61,410 nucleotides of DNA from Planctomycetota bacterium (GTDB taxonomy: Bacteria > Planctomycetota > JAJSAM01 > JAJVHW01). Positions within the stretch are counted from its first letter, which is position 1; each line of letters starts with the position of its first letter. Where the stretch lies: the NCBI GenBank assembly GCA_021414065.1, contig JAIOPE010000077.1:1-61410 (forward strand). The letters are read 5' to 3'. A program made the translations under genes and the position numbers. Positions 7,365-16,111 of the stretch are shown here, piece by piece. The notes beneath the pieces were generated by a model. It had not been told where the DNA came from. It saw only the letters and a list, made by a program, of their open reading frames with translations, and did not search any database.

Positions 7365-9119
7365 TCAGACGAGTCGGATTCCGAGTTCGGCGAGCTGCTT
7401 GCCGTCCACGGTGGACGGCGCGCCGGTCATCAGATCCGTCGCCGCGGCGGTCTTCGGGAACGCAATGACGTCGCGGATGCTCGTCAGTCCCGCCAGGACG
7501 GCGGCGAGTCGGTCCATGCCTGCGGCGAACCCGCCGTGCGGAGGAGCGCCGTAGCGGAGCGCCTCGACGAACCAACCGAACCGAGCCTGAGCCTCCTCGT
7601 CGGAGATTCCGAGCAGCCGGAACATCGAAGCCTGGATCTCGGGCTGATGGATACGAATGCTCCCGCCGAGCAGCTCCAGCCCGTTCATCGCGAGGTCGTA
7701 GGCGCGCGCTCGGACCTTGCCCGGGTCCGACGCGAGCAGGGCGACGTCCTCGGCAAGCGGCGCCGTGAACGGGTGATGGCAGGCATTCCAACGCTTCCCG
7801 TCGGCGTCCCACTCGAGCAGCGGGAACTGGTCCACCCAGACCGGGGCGAACGACTTCGGGTCACGCAGTCCGAAGTGAGAGCCGAGGTGCAGCCGCAGAT
7901 CGCCCGTCGCGGGGATTGCGATCTCGCGAGTTCCCGCCACGAACAGAAGGGTACCGCCCGTCTCCGCGCCGGTCGCCTGGACGAGCGCTGCGCGCATCGC
8001 CGGCGAGAGGTGCTTCGCAGCGGGCCCCGTCCAATCGGGCTCCGCGATCCGGCACCACGCAACGCCCTTCGCACCTCGGTCGGCTACGACCGTCCGCAAC
8101 GAGTCGAGGTCCTTCCGCGTGAACGCGTGCTTGGCCGGCACCGCGATCGCGCGGACCACCCCGCCGGCGGCGACCACATCGTGGAACACGACGAACGGCG
8201 ACTCCCTGACAATCTCCGACACGTCGCGGACCTCAAGTCCGAATCGAAGATCTGGCTTGTCGGACCCGAACCGCTCCATCGCGTCGCTGAACGTCACGTG
8301 CGGGAACGGCCGGGGCACGTCCACGCCGGCGATCTCCTTGAGCAGACGGTGGACGAGCGTCTCGGCGACGTCCTGTACGTCGGACTCGTCGCAGAACGAC
8401 ATCTCGACGTCGAGTTGCGTGAACTCCGGCTGGCGATCGGCGCGAAGATCTTCATCGCGGAAGCAACGGACGATCTGCCAGTACCGATCCATGCCGCCGA
8501 TCATCAGCAATTGCTTGAGCAGTTGCGGCGACTGCAGCAGCGCGTAGAAGCTGCCCGGATGGACGCGCGAAGGCACGAGGTAGTCGCGCGCACCTTCCGG
8601 GGTGGACCGCAGCAGGCTCGGTGTCTCGACCTCGGTGAAGCCCCTCGTGACCATGTGGTCGCGGACGACGTGATTCATGCGAGCGCGCCGCAGCAGCGCT
8701 TCGCGCATCTCGGGGCGGCGGAAAACGAGGTAGCGGTACTTCAGTTCTTGGTCCTCGCCGCTGCGCTCGCCAGCGGCGAGCGCGACCGGCACGGGCTCCG
8801 CGGCGTTCAGCACCTCGAACGCGGTCACTACGATCTCGACCTCGCCGGTGGCCCGATCCTTGTTCCGGCTCTCCGTCGGCCTCGCGCGAACCACGCCCGT
8901 GATCCGGACGACCCACTCGAGGCGGACCTTTGCGGCTTCGTCGCGCGCTGCCTGCGGCGCGTCGGGCTCGACGACGAACTGCGTCACTCCGTGGCGATCC
9001 CGGAGGTCCACGAAGGTGAGTCCGCCGTGATCCCGGCGATTTTGCACCCACCCGCAGAGCGTGACGGTCGTGCCGGCGTGCGCAGCTCGCAACTCGCCGC
9101 AGGTGTGGGTTCGCATCAT
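7365..9119 (-). CDS. aspS: Aspartyl-tRNA synthetase
   Basis: Class II synthetase that charges tRNA-Asp. The 584-residue protein has an N-terminal OB-fold anticodon domain (G-W-V-Q-N-R-R-D-H-G-G-L), motif 1 near 140-180, motif 2 (F-R-D-E-D-L-R-A-D-R-Q-P-E-F-T-Q), the bacterial GAD insertion in the middle, the H-H-P-F-T segment and motif 3 (G-G-F-A-A-G-M-D-R). The usual Y-L-D-L-R-R is Y-L-V-F-R-R here. Two consecutive ATG codons (9119, 9116) follow GGAGA, and either may be the start. Whether it also mischarges tRNA-Asn cannot be told from sequence alone. Confidence 0.97.
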   Translation of the reverse strand: MMRTHTCGELRAAHAGTTVTLCGWVQNRRDHGGLTFVDLRDRHGVTQFVVEPDAPQAARDEAAKVRLEWVVRITGVVRARPTESRNKDRATGEVEIVVTAFEVLNAAEPVPVALAAGERSGEDQELKYRYLVFRRPEMREALLRRARMNHVVRDHMVTRGFTEVETPSLLRSTPEGARDYLVPSRVHPGSFYALLQSPQLLKQLLMIGGMDRYWQIVRCFRDEDLRADRQPEFTQLDVEMSFCDESDVQDVAETLVHRLLKEIAGVDVPRPFPHVTFSDAMERFGSDKPDLRFGLEVRDVSEIVRESPFVVFHDVVAAGGVVRAIAVPAKHAFTRKDLDSLRTVVADRGAKGVAWCRIAEPDWTGPAAKHLSPAMRAALVQATGAETGGTLLFVAGTREIAIPATGDLRLHLGSHFGLRDPKSFAPVWVDQFPLLEWDADGKRWNACHHPFTAPLAEDVALLASDPGKVRARAYDLAMNGLELLGGSIRIHQPEIQASMFRLLGISDEEAQARFGWFVEALRYGAPPHGGFAAGMDRLAAVLAGLTSIRDVIAFPKTAAATDLMTGAPSTVDGKQLAELGIRLV

Positions 9120-9194
9120 GATGGGTCGGATCTCCGCAGACGTCGGGCCGCTGCCCGGGCCCGCGAGCGTAGCGACGGCCGACGCGCCTCCGAA

Positions 9195-9225
9195 GTTCCC
9201 GGCGTGCGACGTGGCCCGCTACCCT
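9195..9225 (+). promoter_or_regulatory. Possible ndk promoter (GTTCCC-N19-TACCCT)
   Basis: GTTCCC (9195-9200) and TACCCT (9220-9225) lie 39 bases before the ndk start. The downstream block in context, GCTACCCTCC, resembles GCTACACTCC before the toroid protein gene. Weak evidence. Confidence 0.3.
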
Positions 9226-9263
9226 CCGATACTTCGTCCCCAGAGAACCAAACGGAGTCCTCC

Positions 9264-9731
9264 ATGCAGACCACACTCGTGATCGTCAAGCCCGACGGCG
9301 TCCAGCGCCGACTCGCCGGCCGCATCCTCGTCCGCTTCGAGGAGAAGGGCCTCCAGATCGCAGGCGCGAAGATGATGACCATTCCGCTCGCCACGGCGCA
9401 GAAGCACTACAAGCCGCACGAGGCGAAGCCGTTCTACCCGGGCCTCGTCAAGTACATGACGTCGTCGCCGGTCCTGGTCGTCGCGCTCCGCGGCAAGAAC
9501 GCCATCGCGGTCGTGCGCAAGATGATGGGCGCCACGTTTGGGTCCAAGGCCGAGCCGGGGACGATCCGCGGAGACTTCGCGATCAGCGACGGCTACAACC
9601 TGATCCACGGGAGCGACAGCGAGGAGGCCGCGGCCTTCGAGCTCGGTCTCTTCTTCCAGCCCGGCGAGGTCCAGACTTACGACATGGCCGACACGCCGTG
9701 GGTCTACGACACGTCGTCCGATCTGCGCTGA
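9264..9731 (+). CDS. ndk: Nucleoside diphosphate kinase
   Basis: Balances nucleoside triphosphate pools by moving the gamma phosphate through a phospho-histidine. The 155-residue protein starts M-Q-T-T-L-V-I-V-K-P-D-G, which is the family N-terminus, and has the active site N-L-I-H-G-S-D-S near residue 115. It is slightly longer than the typical 140-150 residues because of the C-terminal tail. A GGAG stands before the ATG. Likely single gene: a hairpin follows, and aspS is divergent upstream. Confidence 0.97.
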   Translation: MQTTLVIVKPDGVQRRLAGRILVRFEEKGLQIAGAKMMTIPLATAQKHYKPHEAKPFYPGLVKYMTSSPVLVVALRGKNAIAVVRKMMGATFGSKAEPGTIRGDFAISDGYNLIHGSDSEEAAAFELGLFFQPGEVQTYDMADTPWVYDTSSDLR

Positions 9732-9759
9732 AGCGGGGATCGTGTGAGCCTTCGCAGCT

Positions 9760-9777
9760 CGCGATCGCTTGATCGCG
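9760..9777 (+). terminator. Small hairpin after ndk
   Basis: CGCGATC and GATCGCG pair around GCTT about 30 bases after the ndk stop. There is no T-run, so termination is only a suggestion. Confidence 0.3.
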
Positions 9778-9928
9778 GACGACGGCTCCACCGGTCGGTC
9801 AACGCACCCACGGTCACGTCGCGCGCGATGCAGAACTCGTCGCCTCCAACCCCAGTGCCCCCACCTCACGCCCCGTGGTGACCGGACGTCGTGACGTTGA
9901 GGTGACGGCAAGCGGCGGGAATCACCCC

Positions 9929-10972
9929 ATGCGCCCGATCGCGTCTCCCTTGGTCCTCGCGGCTGCCCTCGCCTCGGTGGGCGCCGTTCTCCTCACGACT
10001 GCAGGTTGCCAGTCCGTCACGGGCGAGGACCGGCAAGTCGCTTCGGCATACTTGGAGAACGCGGCGCAGTACTACGACGCCGGGCACTACCTCAACGCCT
10101 ACCAGCAATGGAGCAAGGCGCTGGAGTTCGACCCGAACGACGAGCGCGCCCAACTCGGTCAGGCGATGGCCCTGTACCAACTCGGCCGCGACACGACGAA
10201 GGACGGCATGGCCCGACTCGCCGAGTCGGAGAAGCGACTCGACACCCTGCGCGACGGCGGGCTCGGTGACCAGAGCTGGAAGGCGGAGCTCGGATACGCC
10301 TTGGTCCAGCAGCGTTGGGCGGAACTCTACGACCGCGCCGCCCGTATTCAGGAGGCGAACGCAACTGCGAGGTCGCCGCAGAACGAGGCGGCCCTGGCGA
10401 CGGCGAAGGCCGAGCTTCCCCGGCGTATCGCGCAGTCGGAGGCGTCGTTCCGAAAGGTCCTCGACGACTCGCGGACCGAGCCGAACTTCAAGATGACGGC
10501 GTGGCTCGGGCTCGCAAAGATGACCGCGCGCCGCGGGGCCTACGACGAGAGCCTCCGCTGGTGCCGCAAGTACGAGGAGCAAGTCGTTCGGTCCCGCGAG
10601 TTCTGGGAGAAGCAGCCCGAGACATACGCGACCAGGCTGTTCGGCGCACGGCTCCAGGAGGCGGAACTTCGGGACGTTCTCGGCAACACGCTGTTCAAGC
10701 TGGGGCAGTTCGCGAGCGCCGAGGATGAGCTGAACCGGTTGGTCGCCCTCCAGCCCCAACGGGCCAGCGCATACGTGAATCGTGGAATGCTCCGAGAGGC
10801 GCGGGGCGCGTGGGACCTGGCACGATCCGATTACGCACGATTCCTCCAACTCGCCGATCTGACGTCCGACGATCCCAACATCCTGGAGGCAGAGAAGCGC
10901 AAGCTCCTCTGCGAGGAGCGCATGGCCGCGGAAGACGAGCGGCTCGAGCGCGACACGTCGCCACCGCGCTGA
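9929..10972 (+). CDS. TPR-repeat lipoprotein of unknown function
   Basis: The 347-residue protein has a lipoprotein signal peptide: a hydrophobic stretch, then L-T-T-A-G-C, with the Cys near residue 26. The mature part is helical with tetratricopeptide pairs near 35-70 (A-Q-Y-Y-D-A-G-H-Y-L-N-A-Y) and 270-330 (G-N-T-L-F-K-L-G-Q-F-A-S-A-E-D-E-L), typical of protein-binding scaffolds. The ATG at 9929 is preferred over an earlier in-frame GTG because it places the signal peptide at the N-terminus. The next gene, also exported and helical, follows after 34 bases, so the two may act together. Function unknown. Confidence 0.8.
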   Translation: MRPIASPLVLAAALASVGAVLLTTAGCQSVTGEDRQVASAYLENAAQYYDAGHYLNAYQQWSKALEFDPNDERAQLGQAMALYQLGRDTTKDGMARLAESEKRLDTLRDGGLGDQSWKAELGYALVQQRWAELYDRAARIQEANATARSPQNEAALATAKAELPRRIAQSEASFRKVLDDSRTEPNFKMTAWLGLAKMTARRGAYDESLRWCRKYEEQVVRSREFWEKQPETYATRLFGARLQEAELRDVLGNTLFKLGQFASAEDELNRLVALQPQRASAYVNRGMLREARGAWDLARSDYARFLQLADLTSDDPNILEAEKRKLLCEERMAAEDERLERDTSPPR

Positions 10973-10994
10973 CCCCACGTTTGTCTCTCGGTGG

Positions 10995-11006
10995 TAGCCT
11001 GCTGGC
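10995..11006 (+). promoter_or_regulatory. TAGCCT immediately before the ATG, possible leaderless promoter
   Basis: TAGCCT (10995-11000) is followed by six bases and then the ATG at 11007, so a transcript starting at the usual distance would begin on the A of the start codon. No Shine-Dalgarno sequence is present. No clear -35 block. Confidence 0.3.
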
Positions 11007-12068
11007 ATGTTCCCCGCACTTCCACGCGCTCGTGCCTTCGCGATCGCTCTGATCCTGCTGGGCCCACTGTCGGCATTGGCCGACGTGCTCGAGCTCAGCA
11101 CCGGCGAGCTGATCCCAGGCAAGACCGAGATGGTCGATGACGAAGGCGTGTCCTTCGCGCGGACGACGGGCGGCTCGATGCGCGTCACGTGGAACCTGGT
11201 CGTTCCTCGCTGCCGCTACGACCTGGTCCGAGCGTCGCTCGCAGCCGACGACGCGCCGGGTCGTGTGAAGCTCGCGAAGTGGGCGCTCGGAGCAGGCATG
11301 TACCGCGCGGCCCGCCGCGATCTTCTCGAGGCGAAGGGGCTTGCAGGCACGGTGCAGGAGGACGTCGATGCGCTGCTCGCGACCGTACTCCGCGCGGAGG
11401 CCGACGCCACCCTCGATGCGGTGGACGCGCTCGTCGGCAGCGGCGACCTCGACGCTGCCCTGGACCGGCTGAAGAGCTACCTGCGCGCCGCCGATCCGGG
11501 CCCCGACGCGACCCGCGCTCGCGCGCGGGTCGCCGACCTTGTGCAGCGCATCGAGAAGCGAGACGAGGATGCGCGGAAGTCCGAGGAAGATCGCATGGCG
11601 ACAGAGAAGGCCGGAAAGATCAAGGACTGGCTCGACAAGACGACGAAAGCCGCCGACCAACTCAAGCTCGACGCGGGCACGTCCGCGGCCGATGCCTTCA
11701 CTCAGCTTGCGAACGGCAACCAGACGCGGGCCCGCGATGCACTGAGCACGTCTGAACAGAAGTACCAGGCGGCCCGCGCCGCCTACGCCAAGGCGCGGAA
11801 GACGGCGAAAGATGGGCCCGTCGCCGAGGCGTGCGCCGAGCGGATCAAGGACTGCGACGGACGAACGGCTGAAGTCCTCTCGCGCTGGGGCCGCCTCGAG
11901 GTCTCGAACAAGAACTGGAAGCAGGCGTCCCCGATCGTCGATCGCGGACTCAAGATCGATCCCGTCAACCGCGAACTGCTGGAACTGCGGGCGACGATCG
12001 ACGCAAGCTGGATCCGCAAGAAGATGTCCGACGTCAGCAACGCGAAGGGCCATTCGTCGTCGAACTGA
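11007..12068 (+). CDS. Exported helical repeat protein of unknown function
   Basis: The 353-residue protein begins with a cleavable-looking signal peptide (A-F-A-I-A-L-I-L-L-G-P-L-S-A-L-A-D). A short beta segment follows (V-L-E-L-S-T-G-E-L-I-P-G-K), resembling the start of planctomycete exported proteins that read x-L-x-x-G-x-x-x-x-G. Residues 85-330 are almost entirely helical, rich in A, K, D and R, with TPR-like pairs (G-D-L-D-A-A-L-D-R-L-K-S-Y-L) and a charged coiled-coil stretch at 180-215. It has no enzyme motifs. It lies directly after the TPR lipoprotein gene. Confidence 0.75.
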   Translation: MFPALPRARAFAIALILLGPLSALADVLELSTGELIPGKTEMVDDEGVSFARTTGGSMRVTWNLVVPRCRYDLVRASLAADDAPGRVKLAKWALGAGMYRAARRDLLEAKGLAGTVQEDVDALLATVLRAEADATLDAVDALVGSGDLDAALDRLKSYLRAADPGPDATRARARVADLVQRIEKRDEDARKSEEDRMATEKAGKIKDWLDKTTKAADQLKLDAGTSAADAFTQLANGNQTRARDALSTSEQKYQAARAAYAKARKTAKDGPVAEACAERIKDCDGRTAEVLSRWGRLEVSNKNWKQASPIVDRGLKIDPVNRELLELRATIDASWIRKKMSDVSNAKGHSSSN

Positions 12069-12148
12069 CGTTCGCAGCTCGCACGCTCGGAACCGCGGAT
12101 GCAGCGTGTGCTGTGCGCCGTGCCGCGCGCATCCTCGCAACTCGTCGG

Positions 12149-13279
12149 TCAGACGGTGGGCGCCGACCGGGGCCAGTACCCCTCGAGGAGGGCATCCGTG
12201 CCCGCCGCTGTCGCGCGCGGCTCCTGGAGCCGAGGCGCGTCGAGCAGCGGCCAGCCACCACCGTCGAAAGGTGTCGGCCCTGATCCGCCGATCACTACAG
12301 GCGCCACGAACACGGCGACCTGGCGGACGTAGCCCGCACGCAAACACGCCCCGGTCAGGACGGAGCCCGCTTCGAGGAGCGCTCGGTGCACGCCGCGCCG
12401 ATGCAACTCGCGGAACGCCGCCGCCAGCTTGACGCGACCACCCGGGCCGCGCGGCAGTTCCACAACCTCCGCACCGCGCTCTTCGATCTGTGCACGACGG
12501 AACGCGTCCGCGCGCTCCGCGCACATGATGAGTGTCGCCGTCTCACGCGACGTCGCCACCACGCGCGCCTCGGGCGGCGTTCTCAGGTCTGTGTCGAGGA
12601 CGACCCGCAGCGGCGAAGCCGTGCGGCCGGGAAGCCTGCACGTCAGGAGCGGGTCATCCGCCGCGACAGTGCCACGCCCCACGACCACTGCATCCACGGT
12701 TGCTCTGATCTCGTGCACCACGTCGCGCGCCGGCGCATCGGTGATCCAGCGCGAATGCCCGCCGGAGTCCGCGATCCGCCCATCCGCGGACATGGCCCAC
12801 TTCGCGATCGTCCACGGGACATCCGCCCCGAGGTGACGCGCGTGCCTCGCAACCAACGGTGCGCACGCGTCCTGGCCGACGCCGACCTCGAAAGCGACCC
12901 CGGCGGCAGCAAACGCTGCGGCGGCGAGTCCGCGCGTCGCCGGGTTCGGATCGAGCGCACCTGCAACGACGCGCGACACACCGGACTCGAGCACCGCTGG
13001 GACGCAGGGAGGGGTCTTCTTCCCCGTGTGCGCGCACGGCTCGAGCGTGACTACGAGGGTTCCGCCGCGCGCTCGCTCGCCCGCATCGTGCAGCGCGGCG
13101 ACCTCGGCGTGCGGCCCGCCCCACCGCGCGTGGAACCCACGCCCGACCACGGTGCCGTCGGTGGCGAGCACGACCGCGCCGACCAGCGGATTCGGCTCGA
13201 CTCGGAAGCGCGCTCGGCATGCGAGTTCGACGGCCTCTGCCATCGCGCGGCGGACCACGTCGGCCGACGTCGCGGTCAT
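12149..13279 (-). CDS. ribD: Bifunctional riboflavin deaminase/reductase RibD
   Basis: Performs two steps of riboflavin synthesis: deamination of the pyrimidine and reduction of its ribose side chain. In the 376-residue protein the N-terminal deaminase carries H-A-E-V-A-A-L and E-P-C-A-H-T-G-K-K-T-P-P-C, whose His and two Cys bind zinc. The reductase half follows (K-W-A-M-S-A-D-G-R-I-A, then G-R-G-T-V-A-A-D-D-P-L-L-T). The start at 13279 overlaps the miaB stop as ATGA, which implies coupled translation. No other rib genes are in the window. Confidence 0.95.
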   Translation of the reverse strand: MTATSADVVRRAMAEAVELACRARFRVEPNPLVGAVVLATDGTVVGRGFHARWGGPHAEVAALHDAGERARGGTLVVTLEPCAHTGKKTPPCVPAVLESGVSRVVAGALDPNPATRGLAAAAFAAAGVAFEVGVGQDACAPLVARHARHLGADVPWTIAKWAMSADGRIADSGGHSRWITDAPARDVVHEIRATVDAVVVGRGTVAADDPLLTCRLPGRTASPLRVVLDTDLRTPPEARVVATSRETATLIMCAERADAFRRAQIEERGAEVVELPRGPGGRVKLAAAFRELHRRGVHRALLEAGSVLTGACLRAGYVRQVAVFVAPVVIGGSGPTPFDGGGWPLLDAPRLQEPRATAAGTDALLEGYWPRSAPTV

Positions 13280-14640
13280 CGTTCGCTGTCCGGCACCAGA
13301 TCGCCGTAGAGAACGGGCGCGGTGACCCACGTGACGCGAACTCCGACGAGTGCGCCGGCGAGCGACGGCGAGCCCTCGAAGATGACGGTCGAGTTCCCGT
13401 CGTCACGTCCAGAGAGACGCGACGCGTCGCGACGCGTGGGGCCATCCACGAGAACCTCGACACGCGACCCGATCTTGGCCCTGTTCCGCTCGGCGGACAC
13501 CGTCTCTTGCAGATCGAGGAGATCGTTGCAGCGCAGGCTCTTCACGTCCTCCGGCACATCGTCCGCGATCGCCGCCGCGGCGGTGCCCGGACGGACCGAG
13601 TACTTGAAGACGTAAATCTGCTTGAAGCCGACCTCGGCAACGAGCGATCGCGTCGCCTGGAACTCGTCTTCCGTCTCGCCCGGGAACCCAACGATGAAGT
13701 CAGACGCGAGTTCGATCCCGGGACAGAGTTCGCGCGCCGCAGCGCAGAGTTCGAGGTACCGCGATCGCGTGTATCCCCGGCGCATGCGGCGCAACGTCGA
13801 GTCGCTGCCGGACTGTGCCGGAAAGTGCAGGTATCCACAGGCCTTCGGCAACTCACCCATCGTACGGAGCAACTCCTCACGAAGGTCCATCGGGTTGCTC
13901 GTGAGGAACCGGATACGAGCGATGCCCGGCACCTCGTGGACCGCGCGGAGCAGCGTTGCGAGCGTCGGGCGCTCGTCGAGGTAGCGCCCATACGTGTTGA
14001 TGTTCTGCCCGAGCAGCATCACCTCGCGCACCCCGTCGTCGGCGAGGCGGCGCACCTCGTCGAGAATGTCCACGACCGGCCGATCGATCTGTGGGCCCCG
14101 AGTCTTCGGGACGATGCAGTACGAGCACTTGTGATCGCAGCCACGCATGACCGACACGAAAGCCCTGTGCCGGTCGGGACGGATCGTCACGTCGCGTCGG
14201 ACATCGACGAATCCGTCGGTCTCCACAGCGAGTACCTGACCACCACGTTCCGCACGCTCGACGATCGCGTCCATCGACGGAAAGCGGCGAGTGCCGCAGA
14301 CGATGTCCACGTGCGGCATCCGGCGGAGGATCTCGGACGCCTCCCGCTGCGCCATGCACCCCATCACGCCGATCAGCAACGACGGATCCATCGCCTTGCG
14401 CTCGCGCAGGGCGCCGAGTCGAGACCACACGCGGTGCTCGCTCTGATCGCGCACCGAGCATGTGTTGAAGATGATCAGGTCGGCCTCGGAGTCGTCCTGA
14501 GTGCGCACCCACCCCGTCTCCGAGAGCTTCGAGATGGCCAACTCGCCGTCGAGCACGTTCATCTGGCAGCCGAACGCCTCCACGAAGACCTTGCGCGGCG
14601 CAGTCGCGGGACGAAGCGACCGCTGGCCCCCGCTGTTCAC
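13276..14640 (-). CDS. miaB: tRNA-2-methylthio-N6-dimethylallyladenosine synthase MiaB
   Basis: Radical SAM enzyme that adds a methylthio group to i6A37 of tRNAs. The 454-residue protein has the UPF0004 domain with three cluster cysteines (F-G-C-Q-M-N, N-T-C-S-V-R, M-G-C-M-A-Q), the radical SAM motif C-D-H-K-C-S-Y-C-I-V-P and a C-terminal TRAM domain. GTG start. It overlaps the upstream gene by four bases (GTGA) and ribD by four (ATGA). Confidence 0.95.
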   Translation of the reverse strand: MNSGGQRSLRPATAPRKVFVEAFGCQMNVLDGELAISKLSETGWVRTQDDSEADLIIFNTCSVRDQSEHRVWSRLGALRERKAMDPSLLIGVMGCMAQREASEILRRMPHVDIVCGTRRFPSMDAIVERAERGGQVLAVETDGFVDVRRDVTIRPDRHRAFVSVMRGCDHKCSYCIVPKTRGPQIDRPVVDILDEVRRLADDGVREVMLLGQNINTYGRYLDERPTLATLLRAVHEVPGIARIRFLTSNPMDLREELLRTMGELPKACGYLHFPAQSGSDSTLRRMRRGYTRSRYLELCAAARELCPGIELASDFIVGFPGETEDEFQATRSLVAEVGFKQIYVFKYSVRPGTAAAAIADDVPEDVKSLRCNDLLDLQETVSAERNRAKIGSRVEVLVDGPTRRDASRLSGRDDGNSTVIFEGSPSLAGALVGVRVTWVTAPVLYGDLVPDSER

Positions 14641-15428
14641 GTGAGCGCCAACGCCAGCTCTCGGCGCCTCCCGAGCTCGGCCCTTCGCGCCTCGATCTCA
14701 CGCGCGGCGCCTTCGTCCTCGGCGGACCGCATCGCTCGGTCGGCCGCCGCGATCGCGCGGTCGAACGCCGCCACCGCCTCAGCGCCGAAGCCGCTCTCGA
14801 GGAACGAGTCCGCAGCGAGGGAGTAGGCGGTCAGCGGCCCACCGTCCGGATAGAGATGTGTGTACAACTCGTCGAGACCCTCCGCATAGACACCTTGCAC
14901 GAGCTTCTCTCCGAAGAGATACGTGGACCGGATGATGATGCGGTTCCGAGCCATCGTCGGGAGGATTTGTTCGAGGCGACGCCTGGCCTTGCCGTACAGG
15001 TTGCGAACGTGCCGGAGGCGCTTCGGGTAATAGACGTTCACCTCTCGGTAGTAGCGCTCGTACTCAGCCGGATCCGCGTTCATCGACTGCTCGCGGATCG
15101 TCCAGTGCTCTTCCTTGAGCAGCGAGACCTCGTGGTAAATGCTCGCTACGTGCGAGTCGAATCGGTCCGGCACCTCCGCCGTCCGGAACAGTCGATGCGA
15201 CATGTCGCGCAGAAGCGTCAGGTCGCCGTCGCGCAGGGCCGACAGCGCATGGGAATCGAGCAGCGTGGCGAGTTCGTCCGGTTGCAGCGCGAGATCCTTG
15301 CGATCGACGCGATAGCTCGCGGCGAAGTCACGAACGAGCTGCTCGTAGTGATCGAGCAGCGCGTGAAAGCTGCGGTACGACTGATAGAAGGTCCGGAGGA
15401 GGACCCAGCGGCGCTCATCCGTCCTCAC
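14637..15428 (-). CDS. Conserved-looking helical protein of unknown function
   Basis: A 263-residue soluble protein with no signal peptide or membrane segment. It is mostly helical, with an aromatic N-terminus (W-V-L-L-R-T-F-Y-Q-S-Y-R-S-F), a tyrosine and arginine-rich middle (E-Y-E-R-Y-Y-R-E-V-N-V-Y-Y) and a TPR-like C-terminal hairpin (S-F-L-E-S-G-F-G-A-E-A-V-A-A-F-D-R-A). GTG start, and its stop overlaps the miaB start. Regular codon use and translational coupling to miaB-ribD argue that it is real. I do not recognise the family. Confidence 0.7.
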   Translation of the reverse strand: MRTDERRWVLLRTFYQSYRSFHALLDHYEQLVRDFAASYRVDRKDLALQPDELATLLDSHALSALRDGDLTLLRDMSHRLFRTAEVPDRFDSHVASIYHEVSLLKEEHWTIREQSMNADPAEYERYYREVNVYYPKRLRHVRNLYGKARRRLEQILPTMARNRIIIRSTYLFGEKLVQGVYAEGLDELYTHLYPDGGPLTAYSLAADSFLESGFGAEAVAAFDRAIAAADRAMRSAEDEGAAREIEARRAELGRRRELALALT

Positions 15429-15547
15429 GTGGTACGACCCGGCGGCATGCCGATGTCAAACGCCGGCGTCCGGGAACTCATGGGCGACGCGGGGGCGGTG
15501 TGGGTGCGCACGCTCCGCGAAGCCTACCCGCTCCGTCCGCCGACGCG

Positions 15548-15576
15548 AACGGCCGTCCCGGGGAGGGACGGCCGTT
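15548..15576 (-). terminator. Terminator hairpin after rplQ
   Basis: AACGGCCGTCCC and GGGACGGCCGTT form a perfect 12-bp stem with a 5-base loop, 47 bases after the rplQ stop. Only GTTCG follows in transcript sense, so there is no real U-tract, but the position at the end of the 32-kb cluster makes termination likely. The hairpin is symmetrical enough to act on either strand. Confidence 0.65.
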
Positions 15577-15622
15577 GCAGTGACCGTTGCAGTCCAACGT
15601 ATCGAGGCGGATTCGCGCGCTA

Positions 15623-16093
15623 CTACGCCGACGCGTCGGAAGCACGCTTCGGCCCACGCGCAGCTCGGGCCGCAGCCTTCGTGGCCGCAGCCGCATCTGC
15701 ATCGAAGGTCACGAGTTCGAACACCACAGTCGTCGCGTTGTCACCCAGTCGCGGCTTCGCGGTACGGAGCATCCGCGTATAGCCACCGGGACGGTCAGCG
15801 AAGGCCGGTCCGATTTCACCGATGAGCTTCGCCACGACCGGCTCGTCGTGCAACTCAGCGAGGAGGCGACGGTACGCATTCAGCGCCGTCACCGTGTCGC
15901 CGGCGGCACGAGCCGCCGCGCCCCGCTTGGCGATCGTGATCATGCGCTCCGCCCATGGGCGGAACTCCTTTGCCTTCGATATGGTCGTTTCGATCCGCCC
16001 GTGAGTGAAGAGCGAGCAGACCACGTGACGCCTCAGGGCGCGACGCGGCTGGGCCTTCCGTCCGAGCTTCCTACCAGTGTTTCCGTGACGCAT
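15623..16093 (-). CDS. rplQ: 50S ribosomal protein L17
   Basis: Large-subunit protein near the exit tunnel. The 156-residue protein begins with the signature M-R-H-G-N-T-G-R-K-L-G-R and includes the T-H-G-R-I-E-T-T block; the core ends near residue 130. The last 25 residues are an alanine-rich tail. Last gene of the cluster, 18 bases after rpoA, with a terminator hairpin beyond it. Confidence 0.97.
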   Translation of the reverse strand: MRHGNTGRKLGRKAQPRRALRRHVVCSLFTHGRIETTISKAKEFRPWAERMITIAKRGAAARAAGDTVTALNAYRRLLAELHDEPVVAKLIGEIGPAFADRPGGYTRMLRTAKPRLGDNATTVVFELVTFDADAAAATKAAARAARGPKRASDASA

Positions 16094-16111
16094 GTCCGAC
16101 TCCCGGGGCCC

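Noticed and set aside
15573..15593. Short direct repeat GTTGCAGT after the alpha-operon terminator
   Set aside because: Two copies of eight bases only; not enough to call a functional site.
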